The notes beneath the pieces were generated by a model. The model had not been told where the DNA came from. It made no database searches and saw only the letters and a program-made list of their open reading frames with translations. DNA of 64,000 bases from Bradyrhizobium diazoefficiens. GTDB lineage: Bacteria > Pseudomonadota > Alphaproteobacteria > Rhizobiales > Xanthobacteraceae. The stretch covers positions 1,674,001-1,738,000 of the forward strand of contig NZ_JAENXS010000002.1 of the NCBI RefSeq assembly GCF_016612535.1, in the 5' to 3' direction. Shown here piece by piece: positions 54,761-64,000 of this stretch. Within the stretch, counting starts at the first letter, position 1. Each line of letters starts with the position of its first letter. The position numbers and the translations under genes are program-made.

Positions 54761-55588
54761 CTATTTCTGCGGCCCCGACAGCGAGATCTCGCGTTCGGCG
54801 CGAAAGACGTTGCTGTAGAGATTGGCGATCCACTGCCGGCCGATCTCGGTCTTGTTGAGATAGCCGATCTCGGTCTGGATGTGCGGTGCGACGCTGTTCC
54901 AATAGAATTGTGGATAGCGGTGGACGATGTCGGCTGGCGAGTCATAGCCGAGTTGGCGGTTCATGCCGACCTCCTCGAACTCGTAGTAGAGCGCGTTGGC
55001 CTTGCGCAGATAGTTAGGGTCGCCGAGCTGCCCGATGAAGTCGGCGGCGCGCAGGATCGAGGCTTCGTCGTCATACTCCTGTCCCTCGCGGGCCGGGAAG
55101 CGGGTGCCCTCGATTGCCCGGGCGACGCGCTCAGAGTCGATACCGCCGATCGGCGGCAACCGCCGCCGCACAAAGAGCTTCGAGCGATCGACGTGATACA
55201 TCATCAGGCTGGCATCCGAGGCGCCTCGCGGAAGCGACACCTTGGTCCCAGCTTCATCGATGATGAAGCCGTCTTCGTCATCCTCAGGAAACAGACCGCG
55301 GACATAGCCGATATCGTGGGCAAGGCAGGCGATCAGGATATGGAGATAATCCTCCGCCGCAAGATGGGAGTGGAGATTACGTCCCGTCAGGATCGCCTGA
55401 GCGGCCAGTGTCACCAGCATCGTATGTTCGATGTTGTGGTACAGCGCGTCGCTGTTGCCGATACATTCCATCGCGGTGCGGGTCGAGCCCTCCAGCACCC
55501 TGGCGGAGGATTCGTCGTACCTGCGGCGCATGAACGAGCCCAGCATCTTCTCCAGGGTCTCAGCCGCCAGTCGCGGTAACGTCATCAT
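54761..55588 (-). CDS. HD-domain metal-dependent phosphohydrolase-like protein
   Basis: The product has 275 residues. The HD metal site can be traced as H51/H55 in YHNIEHTMLVT, H91-D92 in CLAHDIGYVRG and a later Asp in ILRAADFIGQLGD. HD proteins of this class hydrolyse nucleotides or cyclic dinucleotides; there is no GYP motif, so it is not a typical HD-GYP cyclic-di-GMP phosphodiesterase. The second Met (55585) is an alternative start. The gene appears monocistronic, 314 bases from the TPR gene. Confidence 0.82.
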   Translation of the reverse strand: MMTLPRLAAETLEKMLGSFMRRRYDESSARVLEGSTRTAMECIGNSDALYHNIEHTMLVTLAAQAILTGRNLHSHLAAEDYLHILIACLAHDIGYVRGLFPEDDEDGFIIDEAGTKVSLPRGASDASLMMYHVDRSKLFVRRRLPPIGGIDSERVARAIEGTRFPAREGQEYDDEASILRAADFIGQLGDPNYLRKANALYYEFEEVGMNRQLGYDSPADIVHRYPQFYWNSVAPHIQTEIGYLNKTEIGRQWIANLYSNVFRAEREISLSGPQK

Positions 55589-55902
55589 GGATGCAGCCCC
55601 GTCCGTCGGTGGTGTCCCACGCTAGCTCCTGACGCCTCACACTCGCCTCGACACAGGCTCAGCATAGCTCAATCTGGGGCGACTGACCAAATCCCGGAAC
55701 AAAAATACGTAAATATGATATCGTACCGCCGCGCAGCATCACGGTTGCGGTCACAGTTCGACGCACCCAGGGCGGGGCATGCAAGGGCTCGCCAGCCCGG
55801 CCAATGGCCGATCGTCACACATCGTTTCGTGAGGAAGAACTGCCGGCGGTGTCCGTGCACCGCGGTGGGGTCGGCGTCTACATTGCCCTGCGAACGGCGG
55901 CG
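55589..55902. other. Intergenic region before the HD-domain gene
   Basis: These 314 bases hold the promoter region of the HD-domain gene and the 3' end region of the TPR/ATP-grasp gene. An AT-rich patch near 55700-55725 stands out from its surroundings. No gene or clear hairpin terminator was found. Confidence 0.4.
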
Positions 55903-57537
55903 TCAATTCCCGCGCGCGAGGTGCGCGAGCATCCCGTCGAACGCGACCTTGATCCGGTGGATGTACGGGTCCTTGTAAGGAAATTCCGGATTCTGATCAT
56001 GTACCAGCATGGAGGCGTTGACCTCGAACACGACGAGATGGCCGTTGCGGTCGACGGCGCAATCGATGCCGAAATAGTCGAGACCGATACGATCGCGAAT
56101 GACTCGCAACGCCTCGTATTGGGCGTAGCCGAAGACCTGCTCGGGCGCGCGCAGGAAGCGCTCCTCTTCCTCCTGCATCCAGAGATGACGCCCCATCTCA
56201 GTCGCATCGCGATGCAGCTTCCAATCATCTGCGATCGCCAGGTGATAGGGCAGAATGTCTTCGCCGACGAACAAGAACCGGTACTTGCGGAAGAAACCGT
56301 CGGTGGAGCGATAGTCGATATAGTCGATCACATAACGGTCATGGTCCGCATGCGCCGCGAGGAACGCGGTCAGCGCCGCGACATCGTCGAGCTTCTCGAA
56401 AGCGTCGCCGCCATGCATCCCGGCCTGGCGCGCCAGCAGCGGAAAGATCAGGTCGAGGCCGTCGGGAAGCCCCTCACCGGCCGCAATGCGGACCGTACGC
56501 GGCACGCGGCAGCCTTCGACGTCGGCGAGTGCCCGGGCCGTGGCGTCACGCGTGGTGTTCTGGATCTTTGCGGGATCGTTGACGACCGGCTTGCCGAGGC
56601 TTCGTGCGATGGCGAGCGTGAGAGGAAGCACTTCCGCACCCTGGTCGGCGTCGGAGACGAGGTTGACGACGATATCAGCCTCGCGCGCGAGCAGGGCGAT
56701 ATCCGGCTGGCTGCCTGGCAACAGCGACAGGATGCTGGTCTGGTAGGCGCAGTCCTTGAAGAGGAATTCGACCGGCGTGTTGCCGACGAAGGGCGCAAAC
56801 AGGGCCAGGGTGCGAAACGCCGGCGGCGATTTGGTGGCCGGCCTGCGCAGGATCGGATGCACCTGTGCGGCATGGGCGTAGGCGGCCTGCGCCGCCTCCA
56901 GCTCGCCGCGCGCTTGACGGATCGCCCCGACCCAGTAGAAATTTTCGGCCTGCCCGGGCGCGAGCGCCACGGCGCGCTCGAACTGCGCAACCGCCTCGCG
57001 GGTGTCGCCAAGCTCGAAGCAAACCTTGCCAAGCTGGCTGCGCAGCTCGGCGTCCTCGGGCGCCTCCGCCAGCAATTCGAGCAGCAGGGTCCTTGCGATC
57101 GCGAACTGCCTGGTCGCGACCAGCGCCTGGACCAGGTTGGTGCGCGAGGGCCGATGGCCCGGATTGCGCCGGAGCGCCTCCAGGTAAAGCGAAATCGCGT
57201 CCTGTGTCTGGCCGCGGCGCTGATGAACGATGCCGAGATTGCACCAGCAGGCGACGAGATGCGGCGCGATGCGCAAGGCCGCCTTGTAGTTCTCGGCCGC
57301 GGAGCCGATGTCGTCGCAGAGCATGAAGGCATTGGCGAGCGCGGCATGCAGATCGGCAACGCCATCGACGGCCACGCCGATCGACACCGTGGCCGCCAGC
57401 GCGAGCCCGGCCTGAAACACTGCGATCGCAGGCCTGATCTCGCCGCGCCGATAGTGCTCGCGCCCGGTGCGCAGCATATCGGAAATGCTCGGCGTGCCGG
57501 TGGCAGGCCGCGCGAGGGCCATCGAAGTCGCGATCAT
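55903..57537 (-). CDS. TPR protein with C-terminal ATP-grasp-like domain
   Basis: The product has 544 residues. Residues 15-225 form about six tetratricopeptide repeats (for example ACWCNLGIVHQRRGQTQDAI and AVAQFERAVALAPGQAENFY). After a Rossmann-like segment (DIVVNLVSDADQGAEVLPLT) comes an ATP-grasp-like domain ending LDYFGIDCAVDRNGHLVVFE and VNASM, where Asp, Glu and Asn match the metal-binding residues of RimK-type ligases. The likely chemistry is ATP-dependent carboxylate-amine ligation; the substrate is unknown. It lies 190 bases downstream of the transglutaminase/ATP-grasp operon on the same strand, so it may belong to that system. Confidence 0.82.
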   Translation of the reverse strand: MIATSMALARPATGTPSISDMLRTGREHYRRGEIRPAIAVFQAGLALAATVSIGVAVDGVADLHAALANAFMLCDDIGSAAENYKAALRIAPHLVACWCNLGIVHQRRGQTQDAISLYLEALRRNPGHRPSRTNLVQALVATRQFAIARTLLLELLAEAPEDAELRSQLGKVCFELGDTREAVAQFERAVALAPGQAENFYWVGAIRQARGELEAAQAAYAHAAQVHPILRRPATKSPPAFRTLALFAPFVGNTPVEFLFKDCAYQTSILSLLPGSQPDIALLAREADIVVNLVSDADQGAEVLPLTLAIARSLGKPVVNDPAKIQNTTRDATARALADVEGCRVPRTVRIAAGEGLPDGLDLIFPLLARQAGMHGGDAFEKLDDVAALTAFLAAHADHDRYVIDYIDYRSTDGFFRKYRFLFVGEDILPYHLAIADDWKLHRDATEMGRHLWMQEEEERFLRAPEQVFGYAQYEALRVIRDRIGLDYFGIDCAVDRNGHLVVFEVNASMLVHDQNPEFPYKDPYIHRIKVAFDGMLAHLARGN

Positions 57538-57728
57538 GGAATCTCCGCCGGGAGCCTCGCCGAGGCGACCCGCAGCGTCGGCGTCAGCAATGATGTTGAG
57601 CCAATATGTCGCGGCGTAGCGTTAACAGCGCATTAATGAACGCCGGCTCGCCACATCCAGGAAACACGCCGAAACAAATTTCATGCCCTGGACGCATTTA
57701 TCCCACAGCAGGATCGGTGAAACTACGG

Positions 57729-58607
57729 TCATTCCACCAGCAGCACGTCGACCGCCACACCGAGCTTCTGCTTTGGCGAGCCGACGATGATGCCGTCCAC
57801 GGGGGACACATCGGAGAAGTCGCGACCGACCGCCAAGACGATGTGATCGTTGGCGACCAGCAGATCGTTGGTCGGATCGAAATCGATCCAGCCAAGCTTC
57901 TCGCCGCACCACAGCGATACCCAGGCATGCGTGGCGTCCGCACCTTGCAACCGTGGCTGGCCCGCCGGCGGAATGGTGCGCAGATAGCCGCTGACATAGG
58001 CCGCAGGCAGGCCGAGCCCGCGCAGCCCCGCAATCATCACATGGGCGAAGTCCTGGCAGACGCCGTGGCGCTTGTCGAAGACCTCGTTGAGCGGCGTCGA
58101 GATCACCGTGGCCTTGGGGTCGTAACGAAACTCGGTGCGGATGCGGTGCATGAGATCGACCGCACCGGCGAGGATGCCGGTGTCGGGCGCAAAGCTCGAA
58201 GCCGCATAGGCGCTGACGGGACGCAGAACCGGCACCAAAGGGCTCGCAAAGACATAGCCGACCGGCGAGGATGGCCCGAGGCTCGTCGCTTCGAACGCGA
58301 TGTCGCGGATGCTCTCCCAGGACGGGCTCGCGGCATCGCGCGCCGGTGGCTTGCGTGACACGGAGACGCGCGAGCGCGCATCGATGCGCAAATTGCGATG
58401 CGCCACCTCGATCGCGATGCTCTCGGTCAGCGTGCCGAAGAAGTCGCGGCGAACGTGGCGCTCGGACGGGCGCGGACGAATCTCGACCTTGTGCGAGATC
58501 AGCTCCTGACCTTTGCCGTCCTTCGGCTCGAGCCGCAGCGTGCAGCGGGCGAAGCTGACCGGGGTCTCGTATTCGTAAGTCGTGACGTGCCGGATGTCGT
58601 AGATCAC
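57729..58607 (-). CDS. Transglutaminase-like cysteine protease family protein (short form)
   Basis: The product has 292 residues. An N-terminal bacterial transglutaminase-like beta domain (YDIRHVTTYEYETPVSFARC) precedes the core with the triad C174 (HGVCQDFAHV), H217 (DATHAWVSLW) and D234 (IDFDPTND). Proteins of this type are usually proteases or acyl transferases. It starts within the stop of the ATP-grasp/alpha-E gene (ATGA overlap), the classic partner arrangement of this family. No signal peptide is visible, so it should act in the cytoplasm. Confidence 0.92.
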   Translation of the reverse strand: MIYDIRHVTTYEYETPVSFARCTLRLEPKDGKGQELISHKVEIRPRPSERHVRRDFFGTLTESIAIEVAHRNLRIDARSRVSVSRKPPARDAASPSWESIRDIAFEATSLGPSSPVGYVFASPLVPVLRPVSAYAASSFAPDTGILAGAVDLMHRIRTEFRYDPKATVISTPLNEVFDKRHGVCQDFAHVMIAGLRGLGLPAAYVSGYLRTIPPAGQPRLQGADATHAWVSLWCGEKLGWIDFDPTNDLLVANDHIVLAVGRDFSDVSPVDGIIVGSPKQKLGVAVDVLLVE

Positions 58608-61129
58608 GCCAGCCCCGTCAGCTTTTCCGGCCGGCTCGCATTCGGGCCGTGCGGGAAGTAATGCAGCCCGATCGCCTCGGCGAGACTGAGCAGATCCTGC
58701 TCCAGCGCGAACAGGGTCTTGACTTCGAGCTTCTCGGCCTCCGCGGTGGCCAGCATGGACTGCACCGCGACCGCAAGCCGCTGCGGCTGCTCGATCAGGC
58801 CATGCTCCTTCAGACTTGGCAGGGCTGCGATATGCTCGTTCAGGGTCGCCACCTGGAATGCCACCGAACGCGGATTGAAGCTGTCGAGCACCGCGAGGTC
58901 GCGGACCGGCGCCAGGATCGGCGCCAGCAGATAGCGGGAGCGATAGGTGATCTGGGAATCCACCAGCGTCAGCAGGATATCGAGGTCCTCGTCGCCGGCC
59001 TCGTCATAGGCGAACTGTCGCGCGAAACGTGCGGTGTTGATGGCGCGCTCGGCGCGGCGGCCGATATCGAGGAAGCGCCAGCCGGCGGCGCGATTCATGT
59101 TCTCCTGCGCCAGCCCGGCGAAGCTCGCGAGCTCCTGCAAGGTCAGCTCGGCCGCGCTCAGCACGCCGTCATCGCCCTCGACCTCGTAAGAGAGCCGGTC
59201 GGCCATCTCGGTGATGACCTGCCAGGCATCGGGCGACAGCCGCTCACGCAAGGAGGTCGCCGTGCGCTGCGCCGCGCGCACCAGCGACAGGGCCGAGCCG
59301 GGACGCTCCGGGCTCTGCAACGCTTCGGCGACGATGCGCCCCGGTGCCGCGCGCGAGGTCTGCGAGATCGCCCCCCAGGTCACCAGCAGGCGCTGGATCC
59401 GTTCGGCCGATTGCAGCGACGCCGCGGTGCCCTTGTTGGGCCCGCTCGGCGAGCCCAGCGCACGGACCAGCCGCAGCGTTGCTTCGGCGCGCTCGAGATA
59501 ACGGCCGAGCCAGAACAGATTGTCGGCAGCGCGGCTCGGCAGCACGCCGGCGATGCGGCGGATCCGCACCTTGTCAGTCGCCGGCAGCAGCGACGCGGTC
59601 GAGACCTTTTTCTCAGAGACCACCCAGACGTCGGCCGCACGGGCGCCGTCCCCCATCGACACCGCGCGCGCGTCCGCCTGCTCGGCGATCCGGCAGAAGC
59701 CGCCCGGCATGATGGCCCATCCTTCCGGCGTCGCGGCAGCGAACACGCGCAGCACGAATGGACGGGGCGTGATCTGCCCCCGCTCCCACACCGGCATGGT
59801 GGAAAGACGCACCACCTCCTGGCCGACATAATCCATGCCGCGCGCGCTGATGGCATCGATCAGGCGCTTGCGTCCGGCCGAGTCGAGCTCGCTCGCCAGC
59901 ACAGGTCCGTTGCTGTCGAAGCCGGGAACACCACGCTTGTAGGCCCCTTCGATCGCGACCTCGTCGAGCCGCGAGATCACCTCGTCGCGCGCCGAGCGCT
60001 GGCCGCACCACCAGGTCGCGATATGCGGCATCTTCAGCTCTTCGCCGAGCAGGCGACGGCTGAGCGCCGGCAGGAAACCGAGCAGCGCGCGCGCCTCCAG
60101 GACACCGGAGCCCGGCATGTTGGCGACGACGACACCGTCCTTGCGCAGCACGTCGATCAGACCGGGCACGCCGAGATGCGACGAGGCATCGAGCTCGAGC
60201 GGATCGAGCGAATTGGAATCGACGCGGCGCAACAGCACGTCCAGGCGCTTCAGCCCGGCGACGGTGCGGATGTGGATGCGGTTGTCGCTGACGGCGAGAT
60301 CGTCGCCCTCGACCAGCAGGAAGCCGAGATAGCGCGCCAGCGTCGCGTGCTCGAAATAGGTTTCGCTGAAACTGCCGGGCGTGAGCACGCCGATCCGCGG
60401 CTCGTCGCGGTCGGCGCGGGCGCGAAGGCTGTCGCGGAACGCTTCGAAGAACGGCGCGACGCGCGGCACGTTCATCGACTTGTAGAGATCGGAGAAGGCG
60501 CGCGAGAGAACGAGGCGGTTCTCCAGCGCGTAGCCCGCCCCGGACGGCGCCTGCGTGCGGTCGCCGAGCACCCACCAGCGGCCGTCGGGCCCGCGGCCGA
60601 CGTCGGCGGCATAGAGCGAGAGATAGCGGCCGCCCGGCGGCGGCACGCCACAGACGGGGCGGAGATATTCGGGGCTGCCGGCGATCGCGCCCGCGGGCAG
60701 CGCGCCTTCCGCGACCAGCCGCCCCTCGCCATAGATGTCGCTCAGCACGAGCTCGAGCAGCTCGGCGCGCTGGGTGATGCCGGCGGAAAGCTGCTTCCAG
60801 TCGGCCTCGTCGATCAGCAGCGGCAAATGGCTGAGCGACCACGGCCGGTCGGCGCTGTCGCCGGGCGCGCGGTAAGTGACGCCGGCCTCGCGCAGATGGC
60901 GGTCGGCCATGCCGAAGCGCCGCTCGACATCGTCGGGCGCGAGCGCGCCGAAGGCATCAAAGAAGCGGCTCCAGACCGCGCGCGGGGTACCGTCCGCCTT
61001 CAGGAATTCGTCAGGGATGCCGGGCAGGCGACGATAGTCGCGGACCCATTGCGCGAGGCGGCGCTGGCCTTCGCGCTGACCTTGCGCCTTAGCCGCTTTG
61101 TCGTCCTGTTCGGCTGCGCCCTCGCCCAT
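58604..61129 (-). CDS. Circularly permuted type 2 ATP-grasp protein fused to an alpha-E domain
   Basis: The product has 841 residues. The first 470 form the circularly permuted ATP-grasp domain (YGEGRLVAEGALP, WWVLGDRTQAPSGAGYALEN, NRIHIRTVAGLKRLDVLLRR, SGVLEARALLGFLPALSRRL). The last 320 form the all-helical alpha-E domain beginning ADNLFWLGRYLERAEATLRL. Comparative genomics places this pair with transglutaminases in predicted peptide-synthesis or peptide-tagging systems; no product is known. Fusion of both domains in one chain is a common form. It overlaps the short transglutaminase by four bases and follows the long one by 27. Confidence 0.93.
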   Translation of the reverse strand: MGEGAAEQDDKAAKAQGQREGQRRLAQWVRDYRRLPGIPDEFLKADGTPRAVWSRFFDAFGALAPDDVERRFGMADRHLREAGVTYRAPGDSADRPWSLSHLPLLIDEADWKQLSAGITQRAELLELVLSDIYGEGRLVAEGALPAGAIAGSPEYLRPVCGVPPPGGRYLSLYAADVGRGPDGRWWVLGDRTQAPSGAGYALENRLVLSRAFSDLYKSMNVPRVAPFFEAFRDSLRARADRDEPRIGVLTPGSFSETYFEHATLARYLGFLLVEGDDLAVSDNRIHIRTVAGLKRLDVLLRRVDSNSLDPLELDASSHLGVPGLIDVLRKDGVVVANMPGSGVLEARALLGFLPALSRRLLGEELKMPHIATWWCGQRSARDEVISRLDEVAIEGAYKRGVPGFDSNGPVLASELDSAGRKRLIDAISARGMDYVGQEVVRLSTMPVWERGQITPRPFVLRVFAAATPEGWAIMPGGFCRIAEQADARAVSMGDGARAADVWVVSEKKVSTASLLPATDKVRIRRIAGVLPSRAADNLFWLGRYLERAEATLRLVRALGSPSGPNKGTAASLQSAERIQRLLVTWGAISQTSRAAPGRIVAEALQSPERPGSALSLVRAAQRTATSLRERLSPDAWQVITEMADRLSYEVEGDDGVLSAAELTLQELASFAGLAQENMNRAAGWRFLDIGRRAERAINTARFARQFAYDEAGDEDLDILLTLVDSQITYRSRYLLAPILAPVRDLAVLDSFNPRSVAFQVATLNEHIAALPSLKEHGLIEQPQRLAVAVQSMLATAEAEKLEVKTLFALEQDLLSLAEAIGLHYFPHGPNASRPEKLTGLA

Positions 61130-61156
61130 GCGCCTCTCCCTGCCCCACCATCATAC

Positions 61157-64000
61157 TCATTGCAGGAGCGGTGTCCGCAAGTCGAGGGTCAGCGGAAATT
61201 CATTTGTGCGTTCCTCGGGCGGCGGCTGCATCGGCCCCGGCGTATGGCCGTGGTCCTGGAAGCGCGCCAGCCGCCGCGCCTCGGCCTCGTAGGTGTTGAC
61301 GGGCTTGGTGTCGTAGCTCCGGCCACCCGGATGGGCGACGTGATAGACGCAGCCGCCGAGCGAGCGGCCGTTCCAGGTGTCGATCAGATCAAAGGTCAGC
61401 GGCGCATGGACCGGAATGGTCGGATGCAGGCCGGAGGCCGGCTGCCAGGCCTTGAAACGGACGCCGGCCACGGCTTCCGCCGAGCGTCCGGTCGAGGTCA
61501 TCGGCAGGCGGCGGCCGTTGCAGGTGACGATGTGGCGGCCTTCGACAAAGCCGTCTGCCTTGACCTGGAGCCGTTCGACCGACGAGTCGACATAGCGCAC
61601 GGTGCCGCCGGCCGAGCCCTCCTCGCCGAGCACGTGCCAGGGCTCCAGCGCCTGGCGCAATTCCAGCGTCACGCCGCCATGATGGACGCGGCCGAAGGCC
61701 GGGAAGCGGAACTCGAGCTGGGCCAGATACCATTCCGGCTCGAACGGATAGCCTGAGCTCTTGAGCTCGGAGAGCACGTCCTGGAAATCTTCCCAGATGA
61801 AATGCGGCAGCATGAAGCGATCATGCAGCGCCGTGCCCCAGCGCACGAACTTGCCGGCCTGCGGCTCGCGCCAGAATTTTGCGATCAGCGCGCGGATCAG
61901 CAGCTGCTGCGCCAGCGACATGCGCGGATCCGGCGGCATCTCAAGCGCGCGGAATTCGACGAGGCCGAGCCGGCCGGTCGGACCGTCCGGCGAATAGAGC
62001 TTGTCGATGCAGATCTCGGCGCGGTGGGTGTTGCCGGTGATGTCGACGAGGAGATGCCGGAACAGCCGGTCCACCAGCCACAGCGGCGTCTGATAGCCCG
62101 GCGGCGGCACGTGCGAGAGCGCGATCTCGAGCTCGTAGATGCTGTCGTGGCGGGCCTCGTCGATGCGCGGCGCCTGGCTGGTCGGGCCGATGAACAGACC
62201 AGAGAAGAAATAGGACAGCGAGGGATGCCGCTGCCAGTACAGCACCAGGCTCTTCAACAGATCCGGCCGGCGCAGGAACGGCGAATCCTGCGGGCTGGAA
62301 CCGCCGACGACGACGTGATTGCCGCCGCCGGTGCCGGTGTGGCGGCCGTCGACCAGGAAGCGGTTGGCGCCGAGGCGTATCTTGCCGGCATCCTCATAGA
62401 GCCCGACGGTGATATCGACCGCCTCGCGCCAGTTCTTTGCCGGCTGAACGTTGACCTCGATGACACCAGGATCGGGCGTCACCTTGATGACCTCGATCCG
62501 CGGATCGAACGGTGGCGGATAACCCTCGACATGGACCTGGAGCTTCATCTCCTCGGCCGTGGCTTCGAGCGCCGCGACCATTTCGAGATAATCCTCGATG
62601 CGCTCGACCGGCGGCATGAAGGCGCAGATCACGCCGTCGCGGACCTCGATCGACAGGGCGGTGCGGACGGGGACGGACGTGTTGAGCTGCTCGGGCGCGA
62701 CCCGCGGCGGCGATTCCGGGCGCGCCGGGAGGCTGAACACCGGCAGCTTGTCGCGCGCCTCCATCGGATCGCGCTCGATGATGTAAGGATATTGATCGGG
62801 CGGGACATAGCCGAGCGATTCGAGCGGCAGGCGCAAACCCAGCGGCGAATCCCCGGGCATCAGGAACAAATGATCACGCCGGAGTTTCCAGCGCTCGCTG
62901 CGCCAGCGCGGCGGCGCGTTCCAGCGCTGCACCGGCAGCACGAAGCCGCGTGGCGCGCGGAGGCCCTGATTGAACACCCGCGCCATGCGCGCGCGCGCCT
63001 CGGGATCGGACAATTTGGAGTCGAATGGATCGACGTTGATCGGAAGCTCGGCCTCCTTCTGGAGCCAGTAGACGGTGTCCTCATAGGCCGGAACGATGTA
63101 GCCGGGATCGAGCCCGAGCCGTGCCGCCGTGCCTTCCATGAAATCCTCGGCGTCCTCGGTCTGGGCGCGCTTCGGATTCTCGATCTTGGCGATGCGATCC
63201 GCGTTCTTCCAGATCGGTACGCCGTCCTTGCGCCAGTACAGACCGAAGGCCCAGCGCGGCAGGCTCTCACCCGGATACCATTTGCCCTGGCCGTAATGCA
63301 GCAGGCCGCCCGGCGCGAAGCGCGTGCGCAGGCGGCGGATCAGATCGTCACCGAGCGCGCGCTTGGTCGGGCCGACGGCCTCCGTATTCCACTCCCCCGC
63401 CTCGAGATCATCCACGGACACAAAGGTCGGCTCGCCGCCCATGGTGAGCCGCACGTCCTGGGCCGCAAGATCACCGTCGACCTGCTCGCCGAGATCGTTG
63501 AGCCGCGCCCAGGATTCGTCGGAGAACGGCTTTGTGATGCGCGGCGCCTCGCGGATGCGCCGGACGCTCATATCGAAGGCGAACTCGACCTCGGCAAAGG
63601 CAGCGCCACCGGAGATCGGCGCCGCCGAGCGATAATGCGGCGTGGCGGCAACGGGGATGTGCCCCTCGCCCGCAAGCATGCCGGAGGTCGCATCGAAACC
63701 GATCCAGCCCGCACCCGGCAGATAGACCTCGGCCCATGCGTGCAGATCGGTGAAGTCGTTCTCGACTTCCGGTGGTCCCTCGATCGGATCGATGTCGGGA
63801 CGGATCTGAATGAGATAGCCAGAGACGAAACGGGCGGCGAGCCCGAGATGACGGAAGGTCTGGATGAGAAGCCAGGCGGAGTCGCGGCACGAGCCGGCGC
63901 AGGACGTGAGCGTCTCCTCCGGGGTCTGCACACCCGGCTCCATCCGGATGATGTAGCTGATCTTCTGTTGCAGCTCCCTGTTCAGATCGACCAGGAAGTT
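61157..64000 (-). CDS. Long transglutaminase-like protein with DUF2126 region (5' end outside the window)
   Basis: The frame is open to the right edge and covers 947 residues without the start. The visible N-terminal part is a transglutaminase core with Cys in [13 protein letters not shown], His in [11 protein letters not shown] and Asp in GFDATSGML. The rest is the large DUF2126 region ([25 protein letters not shown]-like [45 protein letters not shown]). Full-length relatives are about 1100 residues, so roughly 150 are missing. It is the first visible gene of the operon with the ATP-grasp/alpha-E protein and the short transglutaminase. Confidence 0.92.
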   Translation of the reverse strand, partial: NFLVDLNRELQQKISYIIRMEPGVQTPEETLTSCAGSCRDSAWLLIQTFRHLGLAARFVSGYLIQIRPDIDPIEGPPEVENDFTDLHAWAEVYLPGAGWIGFDATSGMLAGEGHIPVAATPHYRSAAPISGGAAFAEVEFAFDMSVRRIREAPRITKPFSDESWARLNDLGEQVDGDLAAQDVRLTMGGEPTFVSVDDLEAGEWNTEAVGPTKRALGDDLIRRLRTRFAPGGLLHYGQGKWYPGESLPRWAFGLYWRKDGVPIWKNADRIAKIENPKRAQTEDAEDFMEGTAARLGLDPGYIVPAYEDTVYWLQKEAELPINVDPFDSKLSDPEARARMARVFNQGLRAPRGFVLPVQRWNAPPRWRSERWKLRRDHLFLMPGDSPLGLRLPLESLGYVPPDQYPYIIERDPMEARDKLPVFSLPARPESPPRVAPEQLNTSVPVRTALSIEVRDGVICAFMPPVERIEDYLEMVAALEATAEEMKLQVHVEGYPPPFDPRIEVIKVTPDPGVIEVNVQPAKNWREAVDITVGLYEDAGKIRLGANRFLVDGRHTGTGGGNHVVVGGSSPQDSPFLRRPDLLKSLVLYWQRHPSLSYFFSGLFIGPTSQAPRIDEARHDSIYELEIALSHVPPPGYQTPLWLVDRLFRHLLVDITGNTHRAEICIDKLYSPDGPTGRLGLVEFRALEMPPDPRMSLAQQLLIRALIAKFWREPQAGKFVRWGTALHDRFMLPHFIWEDFQDVLSELKSSGYPFEPEWYLAQLEFRFPAFGRVHHGGVTLELRQALEPWHVLGEEGSAGGTVRYVDSSVERLQVKADGFVEGRHIVTCNGRRLPMTSTGRSAEAVAGVRFKAWQPASGLHPTIPVHAPLTFDLIDTWNGRSLGGCVYHVAHPGGRSYDTKPVNTYEAEARRLARFQDHGHTPGPMQPPPEERTNEFPLTLDLRTPLLQ

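Noticed and set aside
58649..61756. 1035-residue open frame on the + strand
   Set aside because: It is antisense to the ATP-grasp/alpha-E and transglutaminase genes, with Arg/His/Gln-rich shadow composition.

Overview
The window looks like chromosomal DNA of a Bradyrhizobium-like alphaproteobacterium (Nitrobacteraceae). The grounds are high G+C, a nearly complete hopanoid locus that includes the side-chain genes hpnH, hpnO and hpnN and the C-2 methylase hpnP, a GTTC-N7-GTTC LexA box of the alphaproteobacterial type, an ImuA-ImuB-DnaE2 mutagenesis cassette, and many short palindromic repeats between genes. No rRNA, tRNA, CRISPR array or replication origin was seen.

Layout. 1-2.4 kb: the start of an RND efflux adaptor, a CoA-transferase family III gene and a small membrane protein. 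2.4-9.9 kb: an SOS region in which imuA-imuB-dnaE2 runs left and a DUF4130-UdgX gene runs right, with one LexA box between them. 9.9-14.7 kb: a PiT phosphate transporter, an M20 amidohydrolase and a GMC oxidoreductase. 14.9-17.7 kb: an apparent operon of Tat-exported metallophosphoesterase, cupredoxin, ECF sigma factor and zinc-binding anti-sigma factor. 17.8-25.1 kb: hpnO, a DUF2147 protein, hpnN, ispH and hpnH. 25.2-34.0 kb: an IS1182-type element plus a sugar locus (OprB-like porin, ABC permease, ATPase, binding protein and a divergent ROK regulator), lying between hpnH and hpnG and bounded by two similar terminator hairpins. 34.1-39.9 kb: the compact operon hpnC-hpnD-hpnE-shc-hpnG. 40-43.7 kb: two small exported proteins and a second MMPL/RND exporter. 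43.9-47.9 kb: eutB-hpnP-eutC. 48-55.6 kb: a chemoreceptor, a LMW-PTP-like phosphatase, gene remnants, LapA-like and HdeD-like membrane proteins, a Rieske/FAD reductase, an alpha/beta hydrolase and an HD-domain protein. 55.9-64 kb: a TPR/ATP-grasp protein and an operon of two transglutaminases around a circularly permuted ATP-grasp/alpha-E protein.

How the genes work together. HpnC, HpnD and HpnE make squalene from farnesyl diphosphate and Shc cyclises it. HpnH adds an adenosyl side chain, HpnG cleaves adenine and HpnO aminates, HpnN moves hopanoids to the outer membrane and HpnP methylates C-2. IspH supplies isoprenoid precursors. HpnP sits between the two subunits of a cobalamin-dependent ethanolamine ammonia-lyase, so two cobalamin-using activities share one transcriptional direction. 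The last 8 kb encode a predicted peptide-ligase/transglutaminase system of unknown product; this is the least understood group here.

Two repeat observations stand out. A 44-bp palindromic repeat lies inside the imuB reading frame without breaking it. The IS1182-type element has split another repeat, whose second copy at 49.9 kb is uninterrupted and whose terminal hairpin shows a compensatory base change between the two copies.
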